A stretch of 64,000 nt of DNA from NCBI RefSeq assembly GCF_000300455.3, contig NZ_CP007215.2, positions 2,170,001 to 2,234,000 of the forward strand, given 5' to 3'. The first letter of the stretch is position 1. Each line of letters begins with the position of its first letter. The notes under the pieces are model-generated. The model did not search any database. It was not told the origin of the DNA and was given only the letters and a program-made list of their open reading frames with translations. Source of the stretch: Kosakonia sacchari SP1. GTDB lineage: Bacteria > Pseudomonadota > Gammaproteobacteria > Enterobacterales > Enterobacteriaceae. The position numbers and the translations under genes were made by a program. Below are positions 39,606 through 50,052 of this stretch, piece by piece.

Positions 39606-40619
39606 ATGACGCAGCCGTTGACCGGAAAACAGATACTGATCGTTGAAGACGAGCCCGTTTTCCGCTCTCTGCTGGATTCGTGGTTGCAATCTTTAGGCGC
39701 GATAACGCTGCTGGCGGAAGATGGAGTCGTTGCGCTCGAATTGTTGGCAGCAAATAAACCCGATCTTATGATTTGCGATCTTGCAATGCCGCGCATGAAT
39801 GGCCTTGTTCTCATTGAGACGTTACGCAATCGGGGAATGCAAACGCCCGTGCTTGTGATATCGGCGACAGAAAACATGGCGGATATCGCCAAAGCATTGC
39901 GTCTTGGCGTTCAGGATGTCGTTCTTAAACCCGTTAAAGATCTTAATCGATTAAAAGAAACGCTCTTCGCCTGTCTTTATCCCAATATGTTTAATTCACG
40001 CGTTGAGGAAGAGGAGCGCTTGTTCCAGGATTGGGACGCGCTGGTCGATAATCCACAGGCCGCGGCGAATTTATTGCAGGAACTTCAGCCACCGGTACAA
40101 CAAGTTATTTCCGGCTGTCGGGTTAATTATCGGCAACTTGTTTCTGTTGAAAGCCCCGGTCTGGTGCTTGATATCGCGCCGATATCAGGTCAGGATCTCG
40201 CGTTTTATTGCCTGGACGTGACGCGTGCAGAAAATAACGGCGTGCTGGCGGCGCTGCTGTTGCGCGCCTTATTTAATGGGTTACTGCAAGAACAACTTTC
40301 TCACCAGCGCCAGCGTTTACCCGAGATGGGCGCGCTGCTCAAGCAGGTAAATCAATTATTGCACCAGGCTAATTTACCCGGCCAGTTCCCGCTACTTGTG
40401 GGTTATTACCACAGTGAATTGAAAAACCTGATACTCGTTTCGGCTGGTCTTAACGCAACGTTAAATACCGGCGATCATCAAATTCAAATCAGCAATGGGG
40501 TGCCTCTCGGTACGCTTGGCAATACGTATTTAAATCAGTTGAGCCAGCGGTGCGACTCCTGGCAATGTCAGGTGTGGGGCGCCGGCGGGCGTCTGCGTTT
40601 AATGTTGAGCGCGGAATGA
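39606..40619 (+). CDS. rssB: Response regulator RssB, adaptor for RpoS degradation
   Basis: Delivers the stationary-phase sigma factor RpoS to the ClpXP protease. It has 337 residues as in E. coli. The receiver domain has Asp58 as phosphorylation site (LMICDLAMPRMNG), followed by a signalling helix and a C-terminal inactive PP2C-type domain (about 150-337). It lies 90 bases after rssA. Loss would stabilise RpoS, so it links carbon, phosphate and energy state to stress genes. Confidence 0.97.
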   Translation: MTQPLTGKQILIVEDEPVFRSLLDSWLQSLGAITLLAEDGVVALELLAANKPDLMICDLAMPRMNGLVLIETLRNRGMQTPVLVISATENMADIAKALRLGVQDVVLKPVKDLNRLKETLFACLYPNMFNSRVEEEERLFQDWDALVDNPQAAANLLQELQPPVQQVISGCRVNYRQLVSVESPGLVLDIAPISGQDLAFYCLDVTRAENNGVLAALLLRALFNGLLQEQLSHQRQRLPEMGALLKQVNQLLHQANLPGQFPLLVGYYHSELKNLILVSAGLNATLNTGDHQIQISNGVPLGTLGNTYLNQLSQRCDSWQCQVWGAGGRLRLMLSAE

Positions 40620-40817
40620 GCGATCGAATCATACATTGCAGATAGATTTACCCACCGCATAAAAACGGGTGGTACTATCGCCGCAGTTTATGCGTATTAG
40701 TCCTAATTAGATGTAAGCGCGTCCTTTTCAGACCTGGTCGATGGGTTGGTACTGATATACTCAGACGCGAGTTAATTCATGAACATGTTCAAGCATGGAC
40801 AGTCCAGGAGATTTTCA

Positions 40818-41729
40818 ATGGCTGCAATAAATTCGAAAGTGACTAAAGCAGTAATCCCGGTTGCGGGATTGGGAACCAGGATGTTACCAGCGACTAAGGC
40901 AATTCCTAAAGAAATGTTACCGCTGGTTGATAAGCCATTAATTCAGTATGTCGTAAATGAGTGTATCGCTGCCGGCATTACTGAAATCGTTCTGGTAACA
41001 CATTCATCTAAAAACTCTATCGAAAACCACTTCGATACCAGCTTCGAACTCGAAGCAATGTTGGAAAAACGCGTAAAACGTCAGTTGCTGGAAGAAGTTC
41101 AGTCTATTTGCCCGCCGCACGTAACTATTATGCAGGTGCGCCAGGGGCTGGCGAAAGGGCTGGGACATGCCGTATTGTGCGCGCACCCGGTAGTAGGTAA
41201 CGAACCCGTAGCGGTTATTCTGCCCGATGTTATTCTGGATGAATACGAATCCGATCTCTCCCAGGATAACCTGGCAGAGATGATTAAACGTTTTGACGAA
41301 ACCGGTGCCAGCCAGATCATGGTTGAACCTGTGGATGATGTTACCGCTTACGGTGTGGTAGATTGCAAAGGCGCAACGCTGAATCCGGGTGATAGTGTTC
41401 CAATGGTGGGCGTGGTTGAAAAGCCAAAAGCTAACGTAGCACCTTCTAATCTTGCCGTTGTAGGTCGTTATGTTCTGAGCGCAGAAATTTGGCCGTTGCT
41501 GGCGAAAACCCCTCCGGGAGCGGGTGATGAGATCCAGCTTACCGATGCTATCGATATGCTAATCGAAAAAGAAACCGTAGAAGCCTATCATATGAAAGGC
41601 AAAAGCCATGACTGCGGTAATAAACTAGGCTATATGCGCGCATTCGTAGAATACGGTATTCGTCACAATTCGCTGGGCGAGGAATTTAAAGCCTGGCTCG
41701 AAGAAACCGTCGGCGCCGGGAAAGCATAA
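40818..41729 (+). CDS. galU: UTP-glucose-1-phosphate uridylyltransferase
   Basis: Makes UDP-glucose for LPS core, capsule, trehalose and osmoregulated glucans. It has 303 residues from the ATG at 40818, which follows CCAGGAG; an in-frame start at 40779 lacks one. The nucleotide-binding motif is [20 protein letters not shown] (residues 11-30), with VEKPKA further on. TATACT at 40756-40761 is a likely -10 element. A terminator follows at 41753. Confidence 0.98.
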   Translation: MAAINSKVTKAVIPVAGLGTRMLPATKAIPKEMLPLVDKPLIQYVVNECIAAGITEIVLVTHSSKNSIENHFDTSFELEAMLEKRVKRQLLEEVQSICPPHVTIMQVRQGLAKGLGHAVLCAHPVVGNEPVAVILPDVILDEYESDLSQDNLAEMIKRFDETGASQIMVEPVDDVTAYGVVDCKGATLNPGDSVPMVGVVEKPKANVAPSNLAVVGRYVLSAEIWPLLAKTPPGAGDEIQLTDAIDMLIEKETVEAYHMKGKSHDCGNKLGYMRAFVEYGIRHNSLGEEFKAWLEETVGAGKA

Positions 41730-41752
41730 TACGCTTTCTTTAGTCTGAATAA

Positions 41753-41798
41753 GGCTGGGGATAATAGTGCATTGCACTGCTTATCTCCGGCCTTTTTT
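41753..41798 (+). terminator. Terminator of galU
   Basis: GGCTGGGGATAA (41753-41764) pairs with TTATCTCCGGCC (41781-41792), with two wobble pairs. Inside is a second hairpin, AGTGC-ATT-GCACT. Six T follow. The 160 bases beyond are AT-rich and show nothing else. Confidence 0.9.
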
Positions 41799-41956
41799 AT
41801 TTGTGAATGTTCCGAATGAAAAGGTTATGGCAGAGCTGTGCAGGAGATATCGCAAAAACAATAAATGAATTGACCAGGATTTGAGCAATATGCGTTTGAG
41901 AAACGTATATTCCAAATGCCATACACTATATTTGTGAAGAGAATGTGTGTTTGGTC

Positions 41957-41983
41957 AAAAAAAATCCCACCAGTCGGCGGGAT
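41957..41983 (-). terminator. Terminator of hns
   Basis: ATCCCGCC and GGTGGGAT on the minus strand, with a 4-base loop, followed by eight T. It lies 20 bases after the hns stop. Confidence 0.9.
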
Positions 41984-42003
41984 CCTTTTGAAATCTGGCT
42001 TGA

Positions 42004-42417
42004 TTACTCTTCGATCAGGAAATCGTCAAGTTGTTTGCCTTGTTCGTCCATTGCTTTTTTGATTACTGCCGGAGTACGACCCTGACCCGTCCAGGTTTTG
42101 GTCTCGCCATTTTCATCAACATAGCTATATTTAGCCGGGCGTGCTGCACGTTTTGCTTTAGTACCGGTTTTAGCGGTAACCATGCTGTTCAGCAATTCGT
42201 TCGGATCAATACCGTCAGCGATCAGCATTTCACGATATTGCTGTAATTTACGCGTACGCTCTTCAACTTCAGCTGCGGCAGCGCTTTCTTCCTCGCGGCG
42301 CTCATTAACCACAACTTCTAATTTCTCCAGCATCTCTTCGAGCGTTTCCAGAGTGCATTCTCTTGCTTGCGCACGAAGAGTACGGATGTTGTTCAGAATT
42401 TTAAGTGCTTCGCTCAT
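42004..42417 (-). CDS. hns: Nucleoid-associated silencer H-NS
   Basis: A 137-residue DNA-binding protein that silences AT-rich and horizontally acquired DNA. The N-terminal oligomerisation helices (1-80) are nearly identical to E. coli. The linker [16 protein letters not shown] differs somewhat. The DNA-binding domain has the minor-groove motif QGR within [16 protein letters not shown]. It is flanked by galU and tdk as in E. coli. Confidence 0.99.
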   Translation of the reverse strand: MSEALKILNNIRTLRAQARECTLETLEEMLEKLEVVVNERREEESAAAAEVEERTRKLQQYREMLIADGIDPNELLNSMVTAKTGTKAKRAARPAKYSYVDENGETKTWTGQGRTPAVIKKAMDEQGKQLDDFLIEE

Positions 42418-42963
42418 TGTAGTAATCTCAAACTTATATTGGGGTGGTTTGTCGGGCTAATAATAGAGCGTTAATTTCGCCAGTGCAATAGCTGTGAATG
42501 TAAGGAATTCAAAATGCCGCTTTATTAAGTCGATTTATAAATATCGCTAACTTAAATTTTTCTTGAAGAAACGCACAAAAAACATCTTATACCGATGTAC
42601 TGGCAGCGCCTTTGACGGCGTGTTTATGCATAAACTTCTGATTAATCTGATCCGTGTTTATAGCCATTATGGATAAATATCGACCTTGAGTATTCCAGCG
42701 TTGAATGTGCTTCTTCCTTAAATTATTAATAATTTCCGTATACTGGGGTGAGAATGTTCCGATTAAAAAAATTTGTAAGATCATGAATTTCTTATTGCTG
42801 TTTCTTTGGCAGTAACAACTCAGATGATTAACTATTGGAATATCTATGAGTCTGCTATCGAGGATTGATTTACTTCAATCGCGGAGCAACGGCAGGATGA
42901 GCAGATAAAATATGCTACACTCCGCGCCGGGAATATCACACTTTGATTGGGGTTTTGCACGCA
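42418..42963. other. AT-rich intergenic region between hns and tdk
   Basis: These 546 bases hold the divergent hns and tdk promoters. They are AT-rich, with no repeat, RNA gene or convincing coding sequence recognised. The longest small frame (42587-42784, minus, 65 codons) has no ribosome binding site or family match. In E. coli this region carries hns autoregulation and cold-shock elements; equivalent motifs could not be assigned by eye. Confidence 0.6.
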
Positions 42964-43578
42964 ATGGCACAGCTTTATTTCTACTATTCAGCAATGAATG
43001 CGGGGAAATCAACGGCGTTATTACAATCCTCTTACAATTATCAGGAAAGAGGGATGCGCACGGTGGTTTACACCGCCGAAATTGACGATCGCTTCGGAGC
43101 AGGCAAGGTTAGCTCTCGTATCGGCTTATCCTCACCAGCGCGTTTGTTTAATCACAACTCGTCGTTATTTGACGAAATCAACGCTGAGCATCAACAGCAA
43201 GCTGTGCATTGTGTGCTGGTTGACGAGTGCCAGTTTTTAACGCGCGAGCAGGTGTACGCCTTATCTGAAGTTGTCGATCAACTGGATATTCCAGTGCTTT
43301 GTTACGGTTTGCGCACGGATTTTCGCGGTGAGTTATTTGTGGGTAGCCAATATTTGTTGGCCTGGTCAGATAAACTGGTTGAGCTGAAAACTGTCTGTTT
43401 CTGTGGTCGTAAAGCCAGTATGGTGCTGCGCCTTGATCAAGAGGGGCGCCCTTATAACGAAGGCGAGCAGGTGGTTATTGGCGGCAATGAACGCTATATA
43501 TCCGTGTGCCGCAAACACTACAAAGAAGCCCTGCACGAGGGATCTCTAACGGCGATCCAGCAACGCCTCAGAGGTTAG
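42964..43578 (+). CDS. tdk: Thymidine kinase
   Basis: Type II thymidine kinase, phosphorylating thymidine and deoxyuridine in the salvage pathway. The ATG at 42964 gives 204 residues (E. coli 205), beginning [20 protein letters not shown], which holds the P-loop. The DECQF motif gives the metal-binding Asp/catalytic region, and the zinc site is formed by CFC and the later SVCRKH. The frame continues upstream to 42943 without a better ribosome binding site. Confidence 0.97.
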   Translation: MAQLYFYYSAMNAGKSTALLQSSYNYQERGMRTVVYTAEIDDRFGAGKVSSRIGLSSPARLFNHNSSLFDEINAEHQQQAVHCVLVDECQFLTREQVYALSEVVDQLDIPVLCYGLRTDFRGELFVGSQYLLAWSDKLVELKTVCFCGRKASMVLRLDQEGRPYNEGEQVVIGGNERYISVCRKHYKEALHEGSLTAIQQRLRG

Positions 43579-43603
43579 CTTTTCGTTTCCTCTCTTTAGT
43601 AAT

Positions 43604-43631
43604 AAAAAAACCCGCCGAAGCGGGTTTTTTT
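43604..43631. terminator. Bidirectional terminator between tdk and adhE
   Basis: AAAAAAACCCGC (43604-43615), loop CGAA, GCGGGTTTTTTT (43620-43631). Both strands end in seven T. Confidence 0.95.
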
Positions 43632-43645
43632 ATTAGCATTAACCA

Positions 43646-46324
43646 TTAAGCGGGTTTCTTCGCTTTTTTGTCTGCTTTAACGGGAGCCGCTTCAGCTTTT
43701 ACTACCGCTACTTCACCTTCTTTGTACTCACGACCGTAGAAAGTATCCAGCAGGATCTGTTTCAGTTCGGAGATCAGCGGGTAGCGCGGGTTCGCACCGG
43801 TACACTGGTCATCAAACGCATCTTCAGACAGCTTATCCACGTTTGCCAGGAAATCAGCTTCCTGTACGCCAGCTTCACGGATAGATTTCGGAATACCCAG
43901 TTCAGCTTTGATGCTTTCCAGCCATGCCAGCAGTTTTTCGATTTTCGCTGCGGTACGGTCACTGGCAGAAGTCAGACCTAAATGGTCTGCGATTTCTGCA
44001 TAACGGCGGCGCGCTTGCGGGCGGTCATACTGGCTGAATGCCGTCTGCTTAGTCGGGTTGTCGTTCGCGTTATAGCGAATAACGTTACAGATAAGCAGGG
44101 CGTTAGCCAGACCGTGCGGAATGTGGAACTGCGAACCCAGCTTGTGCGCCATGGAGTGACACACACCAAGGAAGGCGTTGGCAAAGGCGATACCGGCGAT
44201 GGTAGCGGCGCTATGCACACGTTCACGAGCAACCGGGTTTTTTGAGCCTTCGTTGTAAGAGGCTGGCAGGTTCTCTTTCAGCAATTTCAGCGCTTGCAGC
44301 GCCTGGCCGTCAGAGAACTCAGAGGCCAGTACGGAAACGTAAGCTTCCAGTGCGTGAGTTACCGCATCCAGGCCACCGAAGGCACACAGGGATTTCGGCA
44401 TATCCATCACCAGGTTGGCATCGACAATCGCCATATCCGGCGTCAGAGCATAGTCTGCCAGTGGATATTTCTGACCTGTTGCATCATCGGTTACTACCGC
44501 AAACGGCGTAACTTCAGAACCGGTACCTGAAGTAGTGGTGATAGCGATCATTTTCGCTTTCACGCCCATTTTCGGGAACTTATAGATACGTTTACGGATA
44601 TCCATAAAGCGCAGCGCCAGCTCTTCGAAATGGGTTTCCGGATGTTCGTACATTACCCACATAATTTTCGCAGCGTCCATCGGGGAACCACCACCCAGAG
44701 CGATAATTACGTCTGGTTTAAACGAGTTCGCCAATTCAGCGCCTTTACGCACGATAGTGAGTGTTGGATCTGCTTCAACTTCGAAGAACACTTCGGTTTC
44801 AACGCCAGCCGCTTTCAGCACAGAAGTGATCTGGTCTGCATAACCGTTGTTGAACAGGAAACGGTCAGTCACGATAAGCGCGCGTTTGTGACCATCAGTA
44901 ATCACTTCATCCAGCGCGATTGGCAGAGAACCACGGCGGAAGTAGATAGATTTCGGAAGTTTGTGCCACAACATGTTTTCAGCTCGCTTAGCAACGGTTT
45001 TCTTGTTGATCAGGTGTTTCGGACCAACGTTTTCAGAGATGGAGTTACCACCCCAGGAACCACAACCCAGGGTCAGGGAAGGCGCGAGTTTGAAGTTATA
45101 CAGGTCACCAATACCACCCTGAGAAGCCGGGGTGTTAATCAGGATGCGCGCGGTTTTCATCTTCTGACCGAAGTGAGCAACGCGATCCGGCTGATTATCC
45201 TGGTCGGTATACAGGCAAGAGGTGTGACCGATACCGCCCATAGCGACAAGTTTCTCTGCTTTTTCAACCGCGTCTTCGAAATCTTTCGCGCGGTACATTG
45301 CAAGCGTCGGTGACAGTTTTTCGTGTGCGAACGGCTCACTCTCATCGACAACTTTCACTTCGCCAATCAGGATCTTAGTGGTCGTTGGAACGGTGAAACC
45401 GGCCAGTTCAGCGATTTTGTAAGCAGGTTGACCAACAATAGCGGCGTTGAGCGCGCCATTTTTCAGGATAATGTCCTGAACTGCTTTCAACTCTTTACCC
45501 TGAAGCAGGTAACCGCCGTGGCTGGCGAAACGTTCACGAACCGCGTCATAAACAGAATCGACTACGACAACGGACTGTTCAGAAGCACAGATAACGCCGT
45601 TATCAAAGGTTTTAGACATCAGTACAGACGCTACTGCACGTTTGATATCGGCAGTTTCATCAATCACAACCGGGGTGTTACCCGCACCTACCCCGATCGC
45701 CGGTTTACCGGAACTGTACGCTGCTTTCACCATGCCCGGGCCGCCAGTAGCGAGGATCAGGTTGATATCCGGGTGATGCATTAATGCGTTAGACAGTTCT
45801 ACAGACGGTTGATCAATCCAGCCGATCAGATCTTTCGGAGCACCGGCGGCAATGGCTGCTTGCAGTACGATATCAGCTGCTTTATTGGTAGCATCTTTAG
45901 CGCGCGGATGCGGGGAGAAAATGATGGCGTTACGGGTTTTGAGACTAATCAGCGATTTAAAGATAGCGGTAGAGGTTGGGTTAGTGGTCGGAACGATACC
46001 ACAGATAATGCCGATTGGTTCTGCGATGGTAATCGTGCCGAAGGTGTCATCTTCTGACAGCACGCCGCAGGTTTTCTCATCTTTATACGCGTTATAAATA
46101 TATTCGGAAGCGAAGTGGTTTTTAATCACTTTGTCTTCAACGATACCCATGCCGGATTCGGCAACCGCCATTTTTGCCAGCGGGATACGAGCATCTGCGG
46201 CGGCCAGAGCGGCAGCGCGGAAGATTTTATCTACTTGCTCTTGAGTAAAGTTGGCATATTCACGCTGGGCTTTCTTCACGCGTTCAACGAGTGCGTTAAG
46301 TTCAGCGACATTAGTAACAGCCAT
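43646..46324 (-). CDS. adhE: Bifunctional acetaldehyde-CoA/alcohol dehydrogenase AdhE
   Basis: An 892-residue fermentative enzyme turning acetyl-CoA into ethanol with two NADH, assembled into spirosomes. The N-terminal aldehyde dehydrogenase half (1-~440) has the catalytic Cys in [15 protein letters not shown]. The C-terminal iron-dependent alcohol dehydrogenase half (~450-870) has [18 protein letters not shown] and the iron-binding His residues in [19 protein letters not shown]. The lysine-rich tail is typical. A likely FNR-type dyad lies upstream at 46549. Confidence 0.98.
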   Translation of the reverse strand: MAVTNVAELNALVERVKKAQREYANFTQEQVDKIFRAAALAAADARIPLAKMAVAESGMGIVEDKVIKNHFASEYIYNAYKDEKTCGVLSEDDTFGTITIAEPIGIICGIVPTTNPTSTAIFKSLISLKTRNAIIFSPHPRAKDATNKAADIVLQAAIAAGAPKDLIGWIDQPSVELSNALMHHPDINLILATGGPGMVKAAYSSGKPAIGVGAGNTPVVIDETADIKRAVASVLMSKTFDNGVICASEQSVVVVDSVYDAVRERFASHGGYLLQGKELKAVQDIILKNGALNAAIVGQPAYKIAELAGFTVPTTTKILIGEVKVVDESEPFAHEKLSPTLAMYRAKDFEDAVEKAEKLVAMGGIGHTSCLYTDQDNQPDRVAHFGQKMKTARILINTPASQGGIGDLYNFKLAPSLTLGCGSWGGNSISENVGPKHLINKKTVAKRAENMLWHKLPKSIYFRRGSLPIALDEVITDGHKRALIVTDRFLFNNGYADQITSVLKAAGVETEVFFEVEADPTLTIVRKGAELANSFKPDVIIALGGGSPMDAAKIMWVMYEHPETHFEELALRFMDIRKRIYKFPKMGVKAKMIAITTTSGTGSEVTPFAVVTDDATGQKYPLADYALTPDMAIVDANLVMDMPKSLCAFGGLDAVTHALEAYVSVLASEFSDGQALQALKLLKENLPASYNEGSKNPVARERVHSAATIAGIAFANAFLGVCHSMAHKLGSQFHIPHGLANALLICNVIRYNANDNPTKQTAFSQYDRPQARRRYAEIADHLGLTSASDRTAAKIEKLLAWLESIKAELGIPKSIREAGVQEADFLANVDKLSEDAFDDQCTGANPRYPLISELKQILLDTFYGREYKEGEVAVVKAEAAPVKADKKAKKPA

Positions 46325-46548
46325 AATGCTCTCCTGATAATGTTTAAACTCTTTTAGTAAACCAGCTGCCTAATGGGAAAGTATAGACAGACCGGCTGCA
46401 GGTTGCGTAAGTTTCATAAAAACAAAGAGTTAACGCTAAACCATCCACCACTGATTTACTGAAAGAGCCTCGAGGAAACAACGCACTTACTGACACTTTT
46501 GAGCTCTTTTCGTGCCATCAAGATTACCCACTTCTGAGTAAGCAATGC

Positions 46549-46562
46549 GTGATCTATATCAA
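46549..46562 (-). promoter_or_regulatory. FNR-like dyad upstream of adhE
   Basis: GTGATCTATATCAA differs at one base from TTGAT-N4-ATCAA. It lies 225 bases before the adhE start in the long adhE leader/promoter region (46325-46813), which otherwise shows no gene. E. coli adhE has a long leader with several regulators. Confidence 0.5.
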
Positions 46563-46813
46563 ATTTCAGCGAAGCTGACACCTTTCAGCAGTCCATTTTT
46601 GGGCGTTTGTAGCAAATGTTAATGGCATATGGCCAGGCGCGCTCTAAGATTATCACAATTCCCACAACTGAATAACATGCTGTATTGCTGCGAATTTCCA
46701 CGGAAATCATGATGAACTGCGCGGCGAAAACGCGTATCTTCTGCATGGATTTTCCTGTCGCGCCGATAGGTTATTTATCTGACACCGTTACAAAACCTAC
46801 TGTGGAGCACATC

Positions 46814-47449
46814 GTGTTCGATCTTCCCCTCTATTTTAAATTTTTTATTGGCCTGTTTGCGTTGGTAAACCCGGTCGGCATTATTCCGGTTTTTATCAGC
46901 ATGACCAGCTACCAGATGACCGCCGCGCGGAATAAAACGAATCTCACCGCCAATCTTTCCGTAGCCATTATTCTCTGGACGGCACTGTTTCTTGGCGATG
47001 CCATATTGCAGTTGTTTGGTATTTCGATCGATTCGTTCCGTATTGCCGGGGGCATTCTGGTGGTGACTATCGCCATGTCGATGATCAGCGGGAAACTGGG
47101 GGAAGATAAGCAGAATAAACAAGAAAAGTCAGAGACAGCCATTCGCGAAAGTATCGGCGTGGTACCACTCGCTTTGCCTTTGATGGCGGGACCGGGGGCA
47201 ATCAGTTCCACCATAGTTTGGGGAACACGCTACCACACCGTTGAGCATCTGATCGGTTTCACCGTGGCGATCGCGCTATTTGCGCTCAGCTCCTGGGGGC
47301 TATTTCGTATCGCGCCTTGGCTGGTGCGTTTGCTTGGGCAAACGGGTATCAACGTAATAACACGTATTATGGGGTTATTACTTATGGCGCTAGGTATTGA
47401 GTTTATTGTCGCGGGGGCGAGATCGCTATTTCCTGGTTTGCTGAACTGA
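46814..47449 (+). CDS. ychE: MarC-family membrane protein YchE
   Basis: Inner-membrane protein of the UPF0056/MarC family with six predicted spans; function unproven. The GTG at 46814 follows GGAG with six bases spacing and gives 211 residues. A GTG at 46802 would give 215, the E. coli length, but lacks a ribosome binding site. Conserved parts are FALVNPVGIIPVFISMTS and PLALPLMAGPGAISSTIVW. The frame further upstream to 46685 has no family counterpart. Confidence 0.92.
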   Translation: MFDLPLYFKFFIGLFALVNPVGIIPVFISMTSYQMTAARNKTNLTANLSVAIILWTALFLGDAILQLFGISIDSFRIAGGILVVTIAMSMISGKLGEDKQNKQEKSETAIRESIGVVPLALPLMAGPGAISSTIVWGTRYHTVEHLIGFTVAIALFALSSWGLFRIAPWLVRLLGQTGINVITRIMGLLLMALGIEFIVAGARSLFPGLLN

Positions 47450-48292
47450 TTCACTTCTTCCTTTAATAAGGAAATAAACGGTTGTCGTTATGCTTTCTTT
47501 TATATAGCGATGACCGTTGTATATAGAAAAATCGCTGTAAAGGAACGCGCAAAATCAGCAAAACATATGACGAATCCGCAAAACAGCGGAAAGTATAATA
47601 AATTACACTAATCAGAAAATCTTTTTCCTATCAGTGCATTATAAGTATAACGAATCTCTGCTGTGCGGAATTCGCGCAATCGCACCTGTTATTTCTGTCA
47701 CATAATACTATTGGGCTTGCCGTGACATAATTGAAATGATATTAGTACTTTCAATGTTCTCGCAGATGAATGTGCTAAAAAGTAGTCAATTGTTGCTTTT
47801 TTGTGCAAAAAAGCACAGCATCGGTCTGAAAACATCACATGGTGGTGATGTTCATTTATCTCATTGATAATAATAGATAAAAAAGTAACAGGGAGGCTGA
47901 AAAGCTATCGCCTGTCGGTTGATGCTGTGTCGTAAAAGAGAAATGGTTAACAAATTTGCAAAATGTATTGGCGACAAAAGAGGGCATTTGTTATTTTCCG
48001 CCCATTATGTTTCTCGACCTTATAATTTGCAGAATAAACAGCTCAGATGAGAATCGTTTTCATATAAAACGGTTGTCATAGTGAATACCGCGCGCCTCGA
48101 CAGGGGAGGCGCGTAACAGAATCGACGCAAGATTGCCGTTTGAGCAGTCCGTAATAAAAAAGTCGGTGATAGCAGCAGTAAAAAAAGATGTCTGATAGCG
48201 CCAAAAAGCTCCTGCGCTATACAGGCCCCCAACAGGGGATGAAACACGCTGGCGTGAACGTCAGTAATTATAATGAGTGGAGTAACAACACA
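47450..48292 (+). other. Long AT-rich control region and leader of oppA
   Basis: The 843 bases between ychE and oppA hold no recognised gene. Structures seen: GCTTTTTT-gtgc-AAAAAAGC (47795-47814), ACATCAC/GTGATGT (47832-47851), and a GC-rich stem CGCGCCTC/GAGGCGCG with a 7-base loop (48091-48113) that has no T run and so is probably a leader hairpin. E. coli oppA also has a long upstream region, controlled by Lrp, ArcA, GcvB and polyamines. Confidence 0.55.
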
Positions 48293-48293
48293 A
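48284..48293 (+). promoter_or_regulatory. Candidate GcvB sRNA target before oppA
   Basis: AACAACACAA directly precedes the oppA start codon and matches the CA-rich motif bound by the G/U-rich R1 region of the sRNA GcvB, which represses oppA in Salmonella and E. coli. The ribosome binding site GGAG (48279-48282) would be blocked by pairing here. Confidence 0.6.
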
Positions 48294-49924
48294 TGTCCAT
48301 CATCACAAAGAAAAGTCTGGTAGCTGCGGGGATTTTGACTGCACTGATTACCGGTAACGCGGCAATGGCTGCCGATGTACCGGCAGGCGTTCAACTGGCG
48401 GAGAAGCAAACGCTGGTTCGTAACAACGGTTCTGAAGTTCAATCTCTCGACCCGCATAAAATCGAAGGGGTTCCTGAATCCAACATCAACCGCGACCTGT
48501 TTGAAGGTCTGCTGATCTCCGATGTTCAGGGTCACCCGACGGCTGGTGTTGCAGAGACGTGGGATAATAAAGATTTTAAAGTTTGGACCTTCCATCTGCG
48601 TAAAAATGCGAAATGGTCCGACGGTACGCCTGTAACGGCGCATGATTTTGTTTATAGCTGGCAGCGCCTGGCGGATCCGAAAACCGCTTCTCCGTATGCG
48701 AGCTATCTGCAGTACGGTCACATCGCCAATATCGACGATGTTATCGCTGGCAAAAAACCGACCAGCGACCTTGGCGTAAAAGCAATTGATGATTACACCT
48801 TTGAAGTCACCCTGAGCGAGCCAGTTCCTTATTTCTATAAACTGCTGGTTCACCCATCTGTTTCCGCTGTGCCTAAAGCCACCATTGAAAAATTCGGCGA
48901 AAAATGGACCCAGCCGGCGAACATCGTGACCAACGGTGCTTACAAACTGAAAGATTGGGTGGTCAACGAACGTATCGTTCTTGAGCGCAACACCAATTAC
49001 TGGGATAACGCGAAAACCGTTATTAACCAGGTCACTTACCTGCCAATCTCTTCTGAAGTAACAGACGTTAACCGCTACCGCAGCGGCGAAATCGACATGA
49101 CTTATAACAACATGCCGATCGAACTGTTCCAGAAGTTGAAAAAAGAGATCCCTAAAGAAGTACACGTTGACCCGTACCTGTGTACTTACTACTACGAAAT
49201 TAACAACCAGAAAGCCCCGTTCACAGACGTTCGCGTTCGTACCGCGCTGAAACTGGCGCTGGATCGCGACATCATCGTCAACAAAGTGAAAAACCAGGGC
49301 GATCTGCCGGCATACAGCTACACGCCGCCGTACACCGATGGTGCAAAATTGACTGAACCGGCCTGGTTCAAAATGACCCAGGAACAGCGCAACGCAGAAG
49401 CGAAAAAACTGCTGGCCGAAGCGGGCTACACCGCAGACAAACCGCTGTCGTTCAGCCTGCTGTATAACACCTCCGATCTGCATAAAAAACTGGCGATTGC
49501 TGTGGCTTCCATCTGGAAGAAAAACCTTGGCGTAGACGTGAAGCTGGAAAACCAGGAGTGGAAAACCTTCCTCGACACGCGTCATCAGGGCACCTTTGAT
49601 GTTGCACGTGCGGGCTGGTGTGCGGACTACAACGAGCCGACCTCCTTCCTGAACACCATGCTTTCTGACAGCTCCAACAACACCGCGCACTATAAGAGCC
49701 CGGCGTTTGACAAGCTGATCGGCGACACGCTGAAAGTCACTGACGAAGCACAGCGCAGTGAGCTTTATTCCAAAGCTGAACAGCAACTGGATAAAGACTC
49801 GGCGATCGTTCCGGTTTACTACTATGTGAACGCCCGTCTGGTAAAAACCTGGGTTGGTGGCTACACAGGTAAAGACCCGATGGATAATATCTACGTTAAA
49901 AACTTGTATATTATCAAGCATTAA
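48293..49924 (+). CDS. oppA: Periplasmic oligopeptide-binding protein OppA
   Basis: A 543-residue SBP_bac_5 solute-binding protein, the E. coli length. The signal peptide is cut after Ala26 (AAMA before ADVPAG). The mature part binds peptides of two to five residues by backbone contacts; conserved stretches are EVQSLDPHKIEGVPESN and GWCADYNEPTSFLNTMLS. The start at 48293 is chosen because it yields a proper signal peptide; the frame opens earlier at 48188. First gene of oppABCDF, with a 128-base gap to oppB. Confidence 0.98.
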   Translation: MSIITKKSLVAAGILTALITGNAAMAADVPAGVQLAEKQTLVRNNGSEVQSLDPHKIEGVPESNINRDLFEGLLISDVQGHPTAGVAETWDNKDFKVWTFHLRKNAKWSDGTPVTAHDFVYSWQRLADPKTASPYASYLQYGHIANIDDVIAGKKPTSDLGVKAIDDYTFEVTLSEPVPYFYKLLVHPSVSAVPKATIEKFGEKWTQPANIVTNGAYKLKDWVVNERIVLERNTNYWDNAKTVINQVTYLPISSEVTDVNRYRSGEIDMTYNNMPIELFQKLKKEIPKEVHVDPYLCTYYYEINNQKAPFTDVRVRTALKLALDRDIIVNKVKNQGDLPAYSYTPPYTDGAKLTEPAWFKMTQEQRNAEAKKLLAEAGYTADKPLSFSLLYNTSDLHKKLAIAVASIWKKNLGVDVKLENQEWKTFLDTRHQGTFDVARAGWCADYNEPTSFLNTMLSDSSNNTAHYKSPAFDKLIGDTLKVTDEAQRSELYSKAEQQLDKDSAIVPVYYYVNARLVKTWVGGYTGKDPMDNIYVKNLYIIKH

Positions 49925-50052
49925 TGGCAATGAGTGGGGCAGGGTTACCTGCCCCACAGTGTCTTATTTTATCGCACCAGAACACACATCGGTCGCAGGC
50001 TTAACCGCCTGAAAGAGAATGTGTAAAAGGCACAGGCCAGAAGGTACGGGCA

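Noticed and set aside
42587-42784. 65-codon minus-strand frame between hns and tdk
   Set aside because: AT-rich, no clear ribosome binding site and no similarity recognised; not strong enough to call a gene.
46685-46813. N-terminal extension of YchE
   Set aside because: The extra residues have no counterpart in the family, and a GTG with a good ribosome binding site follows.
48020-49957. 645-codon minus-strand frame opposite oppA
   Set aside because: Lies exactly over oppA, has no family pattern or ribosome binding site, and is explained by the codon bias of oppA.
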